From: Spirosoma rhododendri
Lineage (GTDB): Bacteria; Bacteroidota; Bacteroidia; Cytophagales; Spirosomataceae
Direction: 5' to 3'
DNA: 64,000 bases
Assembly (NCBI RefSeq): GCF_012849055.1
Contig: NZ_CP051677.1
Span: 4,169,001 to 4,233,000 of the forward strand
How positions within the stretch are numbered: the stretch's first letter is position 1; each line of letters starts with the position of its first letter. Made by a program: the position numbers and the translations under genes. Below the pieces are notes generated by a model. That model was not told the DNA's origin and did no database searches. It saw only the letters and a program-made list of their open reading frames with translations. Of this stretch, positions 56,911 to 64,000 are shown piece after piece.

Positions 56911-57492
56911 ATGCCCTCTCTACCCCCAACTTATTTCGACGACGTGTACCGGGCTAATGAAGACCCCTGGTCGTTTGAAACGAGCGAGTATGAACGCGGA
57001 AAATACGAAGCCACCCTGGCTGCGTTACCGGAGCCGCGGTACGCATCGGCGTTTGAAATTGGTTGCTCCATTGGTGTATTGACCCGGCAGCTCGCCGATC
57101 GCTGCGATCAGCTGCTGGCCGTCGACGCCAGTGAACTGCCCCTGACAAAAGCTCGTCAGCGACTGGCCGATAAGGCCAACGTCAGGATAGAGCGCATGGC
57201 AATTCCGGCCACGTTTCCCGACGGGCCGTTTGATCTGATCCTGGTATCAGAAGTGGGGTATTACCTCTCCGAAAACGATCTGGCAAGGGCCAGACAGCGG
57301 ATGATTGATACGCTGAAGCCGGGCGGTGATCTGCTGCTGGTGCACTGGACCCCGTTCGTGCCCGATTACCCGCTGACGGGTGACGCCGTGCACGATTTTT
57401 TTCTTCAGGCTGCTGCCGCCGATGGCCCTTTGGAGCACCGACTGGGTCAGCGGGCTGATACCTACCGACTGGATCTGTTCCGCAAGCGATAG
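56911..57492 (+). CDS. SAM-dependent methyltransferase, NodS-like
   Basis: A 193-residue class I methyltransferase. The SAM motif is FEIGCSIGVLTRQLAD at about residues 48-63, followed by LLAVDASELPLTKARQRL and LILVSEVGYYLSEND. The N-terminal YFDDVYRANEDPWSFETSEY and YERGKYEATLAALP are typical of the NodS group. NodS N-methylates the free amine of Nod-factor sugars after NodB deacetylation, so its place beside the LmbE deacetylase is suggestive. The real acceptor here is unknown. Confidence 0.87.
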   Translation: MPSLPPTYFDDVYRANEDPWSFETSEYERGKYEATLAALPEPRYASAFEIGCSIGVLTRQLADRCDQLLAVDASELPLTKARQRLADKANVRIERMAIPATFPDGPFDLILVSEVGYYLSENDLARARQRMIDTLKPGGDLLLVHWTPFVPDYPLTGDAVHDFFLQAAAADGPLEHRLGQRADTYRLDLFRKR

Positions 57493-57513
57493 TATGTACA
57501 ACAAAACGGCTGG

Positions 57514-58719
57514 TTAGCGGCCCGGTGTCTGCTCGGCAGTCGCCAGTACAGGCGACCCGTTCAGACATCGTCGAAGGTCGGCGATGGCGCGCGTGATCGC
57601 TACGGGCGGGTAGCGGGTTGCCCAGTTGCTGCTGATCCGCTGCTCGATCTGTTCCCAAAACTCACCGAAATAGCGGCAGTGGGCCAGTAGCTGCCCGATA
57701 CTATCGACGCTGAGCGATAGGGATGAGGCAACCAGCGAAAGGGGTAGGGCAAGAGTTGGCGCGTTGGATTGCTGCCGCTGTTGCCATATAGCCCGCAGTT
57801 GTTGTCGGCACCGCAGGCGGTGAACAATACCGTCGGCTGGCTCGGCCAGCTGGTGCTGCTGTTGTTGATTCTGCTGCTGCCAGTAGCGGAGTTGCTCGGC
57901 AAATCCGATGGTTGCCTGTCCGTTCAGGCGGGTAGACGTAAAGACCCGCACGGCCGGGCTTTTGCGAATGCGCGCGTCGGTACGCAACAGCGCCCGGTAG
58001 AATGCTTCGTCTTCCAGATGAGGTACGTTGGGGAGTCCACCGGCGCGTAGATACGCCGTACAGGTTACCGCCATGTTGGCTCCAAAATGCTGGAAATGCC
58101 GGGGCCAGGGATCGTTGGGCTGCGGATCGAGTTGGGCTTCTACCTGCGCGATCAGCATACGGTACGTCACGTCACGCAGGTGATTGAGCCGTACCGATCC
58201 CCCGTCGGGTCGGGTCAGAATTCGTCCCCCTACAGCTTCGTTTCCTTCCCGAATGGCGTTGAGTATCTGGTACAGCCATTGCGAATCCACTACTGTATCA
58301 CCATCCGTCGAGGCAATGATGCCCTGCATCGGATTAACCCGCTGAAGCCGTCGGCAGGCTTCGTTCATCAGCAACCGGCGGGCTGTACCGACGTTAGCCA
58401 TCGAGACGGGCAGTTGAATAGCCTCGACATACAAGGGGAAGGCCGGGTAGGTTTGCTGGTACTGCCGGGCTACCTGTTCCGACGCGTCCGTACAATTGTT
58501 GAGGAGTAAGAGGACTTCGTATTGCGTAGTCGACAGCGGGTTGCCGTCGGAACGGTATTGCCCACGCAGTGCGTCGAGCGTCTCCGTAAGGTGATGCGCT
58601 TCGTTGCGAGCGGGAACGATTACGGATACCTGTAGGTGTGGGTGGGGTGGCGGGCAAGCCGAAAATAAAGTAGGGTCAGGCTCGGATAGGGAAGGGGAAC
58701 CCGAATCAGCGATGGTCAT
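57514..58719 (-). CDS. Family 2 glycosyltransferase
   Basis: A 401-residue GT-A glycosyltransferase. The nucleotide-binding start is VSVIVPARNEAHHLTETLDA at about residues 31-50, the DxD-like metal motif is ASTDGDTVVDSQW, and EDEAFYRALLRTDARIRK fits the acceptor-side ED motif. The C-terminal ~130 residues are Gln-rich and poorly conserved (WQQQNQQQQHQLAEP). No membrane segments are obvious. It converges on the NodS-like gene with a 21-bp gap and completes the four-gene set. The product is unknown. Confidence 0.87.
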   Translation of the reverse strand: MTIADSGSPSLSEPDPTLFSACPPPHPHLQVSVIVPARNEAHHLTETLDALRGQYRSDGNPLSTTQYEVLLLLNNCTDASEQVARQYQQTYPAFPLYVEAIQLPVSMANVGTARRLLMNEACRRLQRVNPMQGIIASTDGDTVVDSQWLYQILNAIREGNEAVGGRILTRPDGGSVRLNHLRDVTYRMLIAQVEAQLDPQPNDPWPRHFQHFGANMAVTCTAYLRAGGLPNVPHLEDEAFYRALLRTDARIRKSPAVRVFTSTRLNGQATIGFAEQLRYWQQQNQQQQHQLAEPADGIVHRLRCRQQLRAIWQQRQQSNAPTLALPLSLVASSLSLSVDSIGQLLAHCRYFGEFWEQIEQRISSNWATRYPPVAITRAIADLRRCLNGSPVLATAEQTPGR

Positions 58720-58839
58720 GAAGAGGTAGGTAGATGAATAGTATACTCACGTGAGCGAGTAGCCTAATAACAGCCTGTTCGCGTTGTTGTTGAGAAAATG
58801 GGTCGTTTCTCGATCAGAATAGTAGAGATTGGTAAACTT

Positions 58840-58870
58840 TCAGACAAATTTCTTAGTTTATCAGACAAAT
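58840..58870 (+). promoter_or_regulatory. Operator-like direct repeats of the toxin-antitoxin pair
   Basis: TCAGACAAAT occurs at 58840-58849 and again at 58861-58870, exactly 21 bp apart, immediately before the -7 element. This is the expected place for autoregulation by the Xre antitoxin. Confidence 0.6.
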
Positions 58871-58874
58871 GACC

Positions 58875-58882
58875 TAGATTTG
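58875..58882 (+). promoter_or_regulatory. -7 promoter element of the Xre/RES operon
   Basis: TAGATTTG fits TAnnTTTG. It lies only 5 bp before the ATG at 58887, so the leader would be very short or the second Met (58890) may be used. Confidence 0.45.
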
Positions 58883-58886
58883 TGCT

Positions 58887-59270
58887 ATGATGATCCCAGA
58901 CCGCACCGCTCTTGTTTTATCGGCCCTGAAAGGGGTGTCGGCGACCCGTTTTTTTGAAATTGCCGAACTGACGGGGTATCGCCGTGAGCAGTTGGCAGAG
59001 GTGTTCGACACATCGCTCAAAACATTTCAGCGGTACGAGCGTGAGCAGAAGAAGCTGAATCCGCAGGATAGTGAAAAGGTGCTGAAAATTATGGCGCTCT
59101 TTCAAACCGGCGAAGCGGTATTCGGCACCGCTGACGCTTTCCGGCGCTGGATGGACAAACCGGCCTACGGGCTGGGCAATCAGGTACCCTTCGATCTGCT
59201 GCACACATCCGGCGGTATTGACCTGGTCACGGATGAAGTTGTCCGGATCGAATACGGCGATCTGGCGTAG
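58887..59270 (+). CDS. Antitoxin of the Xre/MbcA/ParS family
   Basis: A 127-residue antitoxin. The N-terminal half has a helix-turn-helix-like TGYRREQLAEVFDTSLKTFQ, and the C-terminal MbcA/ParS toxin-binding part has ALFQTGEAVFGTADAFRRWM then DKPAYGLGNQVPFDLLHTSG. This is the usual antitoxin of RES toxins. The toxin gene starts 5 bp after the stop. It should repress its own promoter by binding the TCAGACAAAT repeats upstream. The start is ATG at 58887 or the next codon at 58890. Confidence 0.92.
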   Translation: MMIPDRTALVLSALKGVSATRFFEIAELTGYRREQLAEVFDTSLKTFQRYEREQKKLNPQDSEKVLKIMALFQTGEAVFGTADAFRRWMDKPAYGLGNQVPFDLLHTSGGIDLVTDEVVRIEYGDLA

Positions 59271-59275
59271 CATAC

Positions 59276-59731
59276 ATGCTGGTTTATCGAATTACCAAGG
59301 CACAGTACGCCGACCGGCTGACGGCGTCGGGTGGGGCAGCCCGCTGGAATAGCCGGGGGCAGTTCGTTGTTTACACAGCTGCAAGCCGGGCACTGGCCTG
59401 TCTGGAAAACGTGGTGCACCGAAGCGGGGAGGGGCTCAACGATTTATTCAGGGTTATGGTCATCGAGATTCCCGACAGCCTGACGGTAGAGATGATCGAA
59501 CTGGATACGCTGCCTGCCGACTGGGACGATTTTCAACAGTATGGCGGTTGTCAGCGTCGGGGGGGCGACTGGCTGATGCTCGGTAAGTCGGCGGTGTTGC
59601 GGGTGCCGTCGGCCATCGTACCGGGCGAATACAATTACCTGCTTAGCCCCGCCCATCCCGATTTCAGTCAGATCCAACTGATTGCTACTGAGCCGTTCCG
59701 GTTCGATCCGCGCATCAAAGCCAGCCTGTAG
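59276..59731 (+). CDS. RES-domain toxin
   Basis: A 151-residue toxin of the RES family, whose members degrade NAD+ or ADP-ribosylate targets. The signature Arg, Glu and Ser residues lie in LVYRITKAQY, SRALACLENVVHR and the C-terminal SPAHPDFSQIQL, with GGAARWNSRGQFVVYTAASR in front. It is the second gene of a two-gene operon with the Xre antitoxin, and free toxin would halt growth until the antitoxin is restored. Confidence 0.92.
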   Translation: MLVYRITKAQYADRLTASGGAARWNSRGQFVVYTAASRALACLENVVHRSGEGLNDLFRVMVIEIPDSLTVEMIELDTLPADWDDFQQYGGCQRRGGDWLMLGKSAVLRVPSAIVPGEYNYLLSPAHPDFSQIQLIATEPFRFDPRIKASL

Positions 59732-59915
59732 AACTGACGTTTCTGCCCGGAAAAGAGCGTTGTGTTACCGATGAAATAGAATTGTATTTGATATAGATGA
59801 TACTGGCGTTCATCCGGGGTGGCAAAAAGGCATCTGTACGCGGAGAATATAGCCAGTTATACGCGCTCTGACGCCTTCCTTAGCCCGTTTCTTTTCTTTT
59901 GTCGCTAAAAATTTG

Positions 59916-59923
59916 TATATTTG
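59916..59923 (+). promoter_or_regulatory. -7 promoter element of gyrA
   Basis: TATATTTG fits TAnnTTTG and lies 67 bp before the gyrA ATG. Confidence 0.55.
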
Positions 59924-59990
59924 TCTATACAGCGGTGTACGCTTTTTGTGTGCATCGGAATAGTAATTTTCTGCGAAACTCCACTTACTC

Positions 59991-62537
59991 ATGGCGGAAG
60001 AAAATCCCGACCTCGAAGCGCCCAGTAACATTATCCCCATCAACATTGAAGACGAAATGCGCGGAGCCTACATCGACTATTCGATGTCGGTTATCATTTC
60101 CCGTGCATTACCCGATGTGCGCGACGGGCTGAAGCCCGTGCACCGGCGCGTGTTGTTTGGGATGGCCGAACTGGGAGTCAATTACAACAAGCCACATAAG
60201 AAGTCGGCCCGTATTGTTGGGGAAGTACTGGGTAAGTACCACCCGCACGGCGACTCGTCAGTATATGATACGATGGTACGCATGGCCCAGGACTGGTCGT
60301 TGCGTTACCCACTCGTTGACGGACAGGGAAACTTCGGCTCCATCGACGGCGATTCACCGGCGGCCATGCGCTATACCGAAGCGCGGCTGAAGCGGATCGC
60401 CGAGGAAATGCTGACCGATATCTACAAAGAAACGGTCGACTTCCAGCCTAACTTCGACGACTCGCTCGAAGAACCCAGCGTGATGCCGGCTAAACTGCCC
60501 AACCTGCTGCTGAACGGCTCGTCGGGTATTGCCGTGGGTATGGCCACCAACATGGCTCCGCACAACCTGACCGAAGTGGTCGACGGTATTATCGCTTACC
60601 TCGATAAGCCGGAGATCGACGTAGACGAGTTGATGCAGTACGTCAAAGCGCCCGACTTCCCGACGGGGGCTACGATCTACGGGATGGAAGGCGTTAAGTC
60701 GGCGTTTAAAACCGGTCGTGGTCGGGTGGTGCTGCGCGCCAACGCAACTATCGAGGAAAACAAAGGCAAGACGCAGATTATCGTGACCGATGTACCGTAC
60801 ATGGTCAACAAATCGGTCATGCTCGAAAAGACGGCTGAACTCATCAACGAAAAGCGGATCGAAGGTATCACGGCCTTCCGCGATGAGTCGGACCGCGACG
60901 GCCTGCGGGTGGTTTACGACCTGCGGAAAGATGCTATTCCCAACGTAGTACTGAACAACCTGTACAAGCATACCGCTTTGCAGTCGTCGTTCAGCATTAA
61001 CAACGTGGCCCTGGTGAAGGGGCGGCCTATGCTGCTCAACCTGCGGGACATGATGAAATACTACGTCGAGCACCGGTTCGAAGTAGTAACCCGCCGGACG
61101 CAGTACGAACTGCGGGAAGCTGAAAAACGCGCGCATATCCTGGAAGGACTGCTGATTGCCCTCGATAATATCGATGCGGTAATCAACCTGATCCGTTCGT
61201 CGCGCGATCCGGAAATTGCCCGCTCGGGACTGATGACGCAGTTTGCGCTGAGCGAATTGCAGGCCCGGGCCATTCTCGACATGCGTCTGCAACGCCTGAC
61301 CGGTCTGGAGCGTGACAAGCTACAGGCTGAGTACGACGAGCTGATGCGGGAGATCAATGACCTGCGGGAAATTCTGGCGAATGAAGATCGGAAGCGGCAG
61401 GTAATCCGCGACGAACTGATCGACATCCGCAGCCGCTACGGCGATGCGCGCCGGACCCAGATCAACGCGCTCGGCGATGGCAACATCAGTGATCTGTCGC
61501 TGATTGCCGATGAGGACATGATTATCACCATCTCGCACGAGGGGTATATCAAGCGGACGCCAACGACCGAGTACCGGGCGCAGAGCCGGGGTGGGGTAGG
61601 TGCGAAGGCTGTAGCGACCAAGGAAGAAGATTTCACCGAACACCTGTTTACGGCAACGATGCATAACACCCTGCTGGCGTTCACGCAGAAGGGGCGGATG
61701 TACTGGTTGCCGGTGTACGAATTGCCCGAAGGGTCGCGCACGTCTAAGGGGCGGCCGCTGGCCAACTTCATCAATATCGAAGCCGACGACAAAGTGCGGG
61801 CGGTCATCAACGTCTCCGACCTGAAAAACGACGACTACATCAACAATAATTACATTGTGATGTGTACGCGGCAGGGGACGATTAAGAAAACGATGCTCGA
61901 AGCGTATTCGCGGCCCCGCCAGAACGGTATTATCGCGATTACGATCGATGAGGACGATCAGCTCATCGGCGTGTGTATGACCAATGGGAATAACGACATC
62001 GTAATTGCGTCGAGCGCGGGTAAAGCGGTTCGTTTTCACGAAAGCCGGGTGCGCCCGATGGGTCGTACGGCCGCTGGTGTGCGGGGCATTTCGCTCGACG
62101 AAGAGGATAAAGCCGACCATGTTATCGGTATGGTCTGTATCGACTCGCCGGATGCGCAGTTGCTGGTTGTATCGGAAAAAGGCTACGGCAAACGGTCTGA
62201 TATCGAAGGCTACCGCGTCACGAACCGGGGTGCCAAAGGAGTCGGTACGCTGAAAGTAACCGAAAAAGTCGGCCGACTGGTTGCCGTACTGGATGTTGAT
62301 GATACCGACGACCTGATGATTATCAACCGGTCAGGTATCGCGATCCGGACTCCGATTGCTGACATCAGCGTGATTGGGCGGAACACGCAGGGTGTGCGTC
62401 TGATTACACTACGCGGTGACGACGAAATCTCGTCCGTGACAAAGATCAAGCGTGAAGATGACGAGGAAATTGAAACGGTGCCGGGTACCGAAAACGGTCC
62501 TGTTGTCGATTCGTCCGAGACAGAACTGGTTGATTAG
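59991..62537 (+). CDS. gyrA: DNA gyrase subunit A
   Basis: The 848-residue breakage-reunion subunit of gyrase. The catalytic Tyr128 lies in [10 protein letters not shown], and the quinolone-resistance region reads [20 protein letters not shown] with Ser89 and Asp93 in the positions equivalent to E. coli Ser83 and Asp87, i.e. the drug-sensitive residues. The GyrA box lies in QSRGGVGAK, and the C-terminal beta-pinwheel repeats follow ([49 protein letters not shown]). An acidic tail ends in SSETELVD. The presence of the box supports gyrase rather than topoisomerase IV (ParC). Confidence 0.97.
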   Translation: MAEENPDLEAPSNIIPINIEDEMRGAYIDYSMSVIISRALPDVRDGLKPVHRRVLFGMAELGVNYNKPHKKSARIVGEVLGKYHPHGDSSVYDTMVRMAQDWSLRYPLVDGQGNFGSIDGDSPAAMRYTEARLKRIAEEMLTDIYKETVDFQPNFDDSLEEPSVMPAKLPNLLLNGSSGIAVGMATNMAPHNLTEVVDGIIAYLDKPEIDVDELMQYVKAPDFPTGATIYGMEGVKSAFKTGRGRVVLRANATIEENKGKTQIIVTDVPYMVNKSVMLEKTAELINEKRIEGITAFRDESDRDGLRVVYDLRKDAIPNVVLNNLYKHTALQSSFSINNVALVKGRPMLLNLRDMMKYYVEHRFEVVTRRTQYELREAEKRAHILEGLLIALDNIDAVINLIRSSRDPEIARSGLMTQFALSELQARAILDMRLQRLTGLERDKLQAEYDELMREINDLREILANEDRKRQVIRDELIDIRSRYGDARRTQINALGDGNISDLSLIADEDMIITISHEGYIKRTPTTEYRAQSRGGVGAKAVATKEEDFTEHLFTATMHNTLLAFTQKGRMYWLPVYELPEGSRTSKGRPLANFINIEADDKVRAVINVSDLKNDDYINNNYIVMCTRQGTIKKTMLEAYSRPRQNGIIAITIDEDDQLIGVCMTNGNNDIVIASSAGKAVRFHESRVRPMGRTAAGVRGISLDEEDKADHVIGMVCIDSPDAQLLVVSEKGYGKRSDIEGYRVTNRGAKGVGTLKVTEKVGRLVAVLDVDDTDDLMIINRSGIAIRTPIADISVIGRNTQGVRLITLRGDDEISSVTKIKREDDEEIETVPGTENGPVVDSSETELVD

Positions 62538-62556
62538 CCAGTAGATACGGCGTTTG

Positions 62557-62606
62557 TTGAGCCGCCTGTACCGACAGCGATGATCGGGCGGGCGGCTCAA
62601 ACATTT
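62557..62606 (+). terminator. Terminator after gyrA
   Basis: TTGAGCCGCC (62557-62566) pairs with GGCGGCTCAA (62591-62600), followed by ACATTTTT. It lies 20 bp after the stop. Confidence 0.7.
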
Positions 62607-62684
62607 TTCAGCGTCTCGCGCTTATACAGATAGATTCCGTAATTTCGTTTGTTAAAAAAGGATAAAACACAACCCCAATTTCAC

Positions 62685-64000
62685 ATGAAATCAATTGCAG
62701 TTGCAGTAGTCGCCTGTTGTCTGTCGGTAGGGGCATACGCTCAGAACCAGCAGGGCGGGGCCGCTTCTACGCTGGATCAGGCGCAGATGGACGCCGTTAA
62801 GAAGGAGAAAGAGAAGAGCGATAAAGACATTGCCGATGCCAAGGCGGGGGCGAAAGCCAGTACCTGGATGGACCGGGCCAAAACCTATCAGTCGATCGCC
62901 AATCAGTACATCCGGATGGATTCAGCGGCTGCCACCACGGCCTATGATGCATTCAAAAAGGTAATCGAACTCGATAAAGACAAGAAAGGCGGCCCGGGCC
63001 GGTTGGCAAAGGAAGCTGAGGAAGCTCTTAAGTCACAGCAGTTGTACGCGGCTTTCATGCAGCAGGGTGTAGCTAAGTTCCAGGGCAAGAACTACGCTGA
63101 TGCGGTGAAGTCGCTGAAAGTAGCGTCGGAAATTAACACGAAAGATACGACAGCTCCACTTTATGGAGCTATCGGTGCGCAGCAGGTTCGTGACAACGAG
63201 ACGGCGAAAGAACTGCTGGAGAAGTACATGGCCAACGGTGGTAAAGACGCCGTCGTGTACGGATCGCTGGTTCAGTTGTACCGCAACGACAAGCAGATCG
63301 ACAAGGCCTTGGCTGCGCTCGAAAAGGGTATGGCTATCGACCCGACCAATAAGGATCTGGTTAACGAGCGCATCAACATCATGCTGACCTCGAACCGGAT
63401 GGATGAGGCTGTTGCTGATCTGAAAAAGCAGGTTGATAAAGATCCTAAGAACGCGCAGACGCTCGTGTTGCTTGGTCAGATCTACGACAACAGTGCCGCT
63501 AAGCTCGACGAAGAAATCCGTAAGATGGAAGGTGAGAGCAAGAAAAGCGGTAACCCAGCTAAAAAACTGGCAGATGCTAAAGGACTGCTGGATACGTATA
63601 ATAGTGAGGTGACACGTCTGAGCGCTGCCATGAAGAAGCAGCCTAAAAATGCAGATCTGAAGCGTCAGCTGACGGATGTTCAGAAGCGCGCTGCCGATCA
63701 GAAAACAACGATTGCTCAGTTGGAGGCTTCGGCTAAAGAAGCAGCTGCCAATTCGGGTGCTGCCGCTGGTAACGAGCAGAAGTTAGCTGATTCGAAAAAG
63801 AAATTCGACAGCGATCGGATGATGGCGATCGATTACTACAAGAAAGCTGTTGCTGTTGATCCTAACAACTACGACGCTAACTTCGGAATGGGTGTAACGT
63901 ACTTCAACGAAGCCGTCCGTATGAAAGGTGCCGTTGACGCCATGGACATGGCTGAGTACAATAAGCGTGGTAAAGAAGTAGATGGTCAGGTTTGCGGCAA
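62685..64000 (+). CDS. Tetratricopeptide-repeat exported protein, 3' end cut by window edge
   Basis: An open frame of 438 codons from ATG at 62685 to the window edge. It begins with a signal peptide (MKSIAVAVVACCLSVGAYAQ) and then has TPR-like units (YAAFMQQGVAKFQGKNYADA, VYGSLVQLYRNDKQIDKALA, AQTLVLLGQIYDN), interrupted by a Lys/Ala-rich coiled-coil stretch (KRAADQKTTIAQLEASAKEA). It is exported and probably works in the periplasm or envelope as a scaffold. Its specific role is unknown. Confidence 0.82.
   Translation, partial: MKSIAVAVVACCLSVGAYAQNQQGGAASTLDQAQMDAVKKEKEKSDKDIADAKAGAKASTWMDRAKTYQSIANQYIRMDSAAATTAYDAFKKVIELDKDKKGGPGRLAKEAEEALKSQQLYAAFMQQGVAKFQGKNYADAVKSLKVASEINTKDTTAPLYGAIGAQQVRDNETAKELLEKYMANGGKDAVVYGSLVQLYRNDKQIDKALAALEKGMAIDPTNKDLVNERINIMLTSNRMDEAVADLKKQVDKDPKNAQTLVLLGQIYDNSAAKLDEEIRKMEGESKKSGNPAKKLADAKGLLDTYNSEVTRLSAAMKKQPKNADLKRQLTDVQKRAADQKTTIAQLEASAKEAAANSGAAAGNEQKLADSKKKFDSDRMMAIDYYKKAVAVDPNNYDANFGMGVTYFNEAVRMKGAVDAMDMAEYNKRGKEVDGQVCG

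Overview
The window looks like chromosomal DNA of a high-GC member of the Bacteroidota, most likely a Cytophagales bacterium near Spirosoma. The reasons are -7 elements of the form TAnnTTTG upstream of several genes, a 287-residue primary sigma factor, a SusC/FecA-like TonB receptor with a carboxypeptidase-regulatory-like N-terminal domain, a prokaryotic HU/SPOR protein, and almost no Shine-Dalgarno sequences. The lineage is inferred from style and was not confirmed by a search.

Region 1 (1-8978) is the protocatechuate branch of the beta-ketoadipate pathway. On the minus strand lie pcaH, pcaG, pcaB (carrying a one-base frameshift), a fused pcaD-pcaC (pcaL), pobA and a fused 3-oxoadipate CoA-transferase that runs off the left edge. 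A divergent AraC-type regulator faces pcaH. A secreted DUF3237 protein and a divergent LysR regulator follow.

Region 2 (9859-25327) is one long plus-strand run: crotonase (probable hydroxycinnamoyl-CoA hydratase/lyase), feruloyl-CoA synthase, TonB receptor, secreted esterase, AAHS-type transporter, zinc dehydrogenase, QuiC-type 3-dehydroshikimate dehydratase, second transporter, MetE-like methyltransferase, SDR and amidohydrolase. Together with region 1 it could take plant phenolic esters such as chlorogenate or feruloyl esters, and quinate/shikimate, to protocatechuate and then to 3-oxoadipyl-CoA. Three direct repeats at exact 21-bp spacing precede it.

Region 3 (25632-39309) holds a small unknown protein, an S1/P1 nuclease, an SF1 UPF1-like helicase, a TPP-riboswitch-led thiamin operon (thiS-thiC-thiD-thiE-thiG-thiH-thiF) with a second ThiE/TenI-like gene converging on it, three proteins of unknown role, tRNA-Met and a START-like protein.

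Region 4 (39408-54112) is mostly housekeeping: LptF/G permease, rpsO, pnp, rpoD, an Omp85-like barrel, an HU-SPOR protein, a beta-barrel protein, a 1016-residue TPR protein and an M61 peptidase.

Region 5 (54331-64000) has an ECF sigma factor, a four-gene set (acyl-CoA dehydrogenase with a frameshift, LmbE/PIG-L deacetylase, NodS-like methyltransferase, GT2 glycosyltransferase) that may build an undescribed glycoconjugate, a Xre/RES toxin-antitoxin pair with its own repeated operator, gyrA, and the start of a TPR protein cut by the right edge.

Long inverted repeats sit between genes throughout, with stems up to 36 bp and perfect. Several belong to the same sequence families, and one pair is nested. 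They are the most unusual structural feature of the window. Both frameshifts fall in G homopolymers, which suggests base-calling errors rather than true gene decay.
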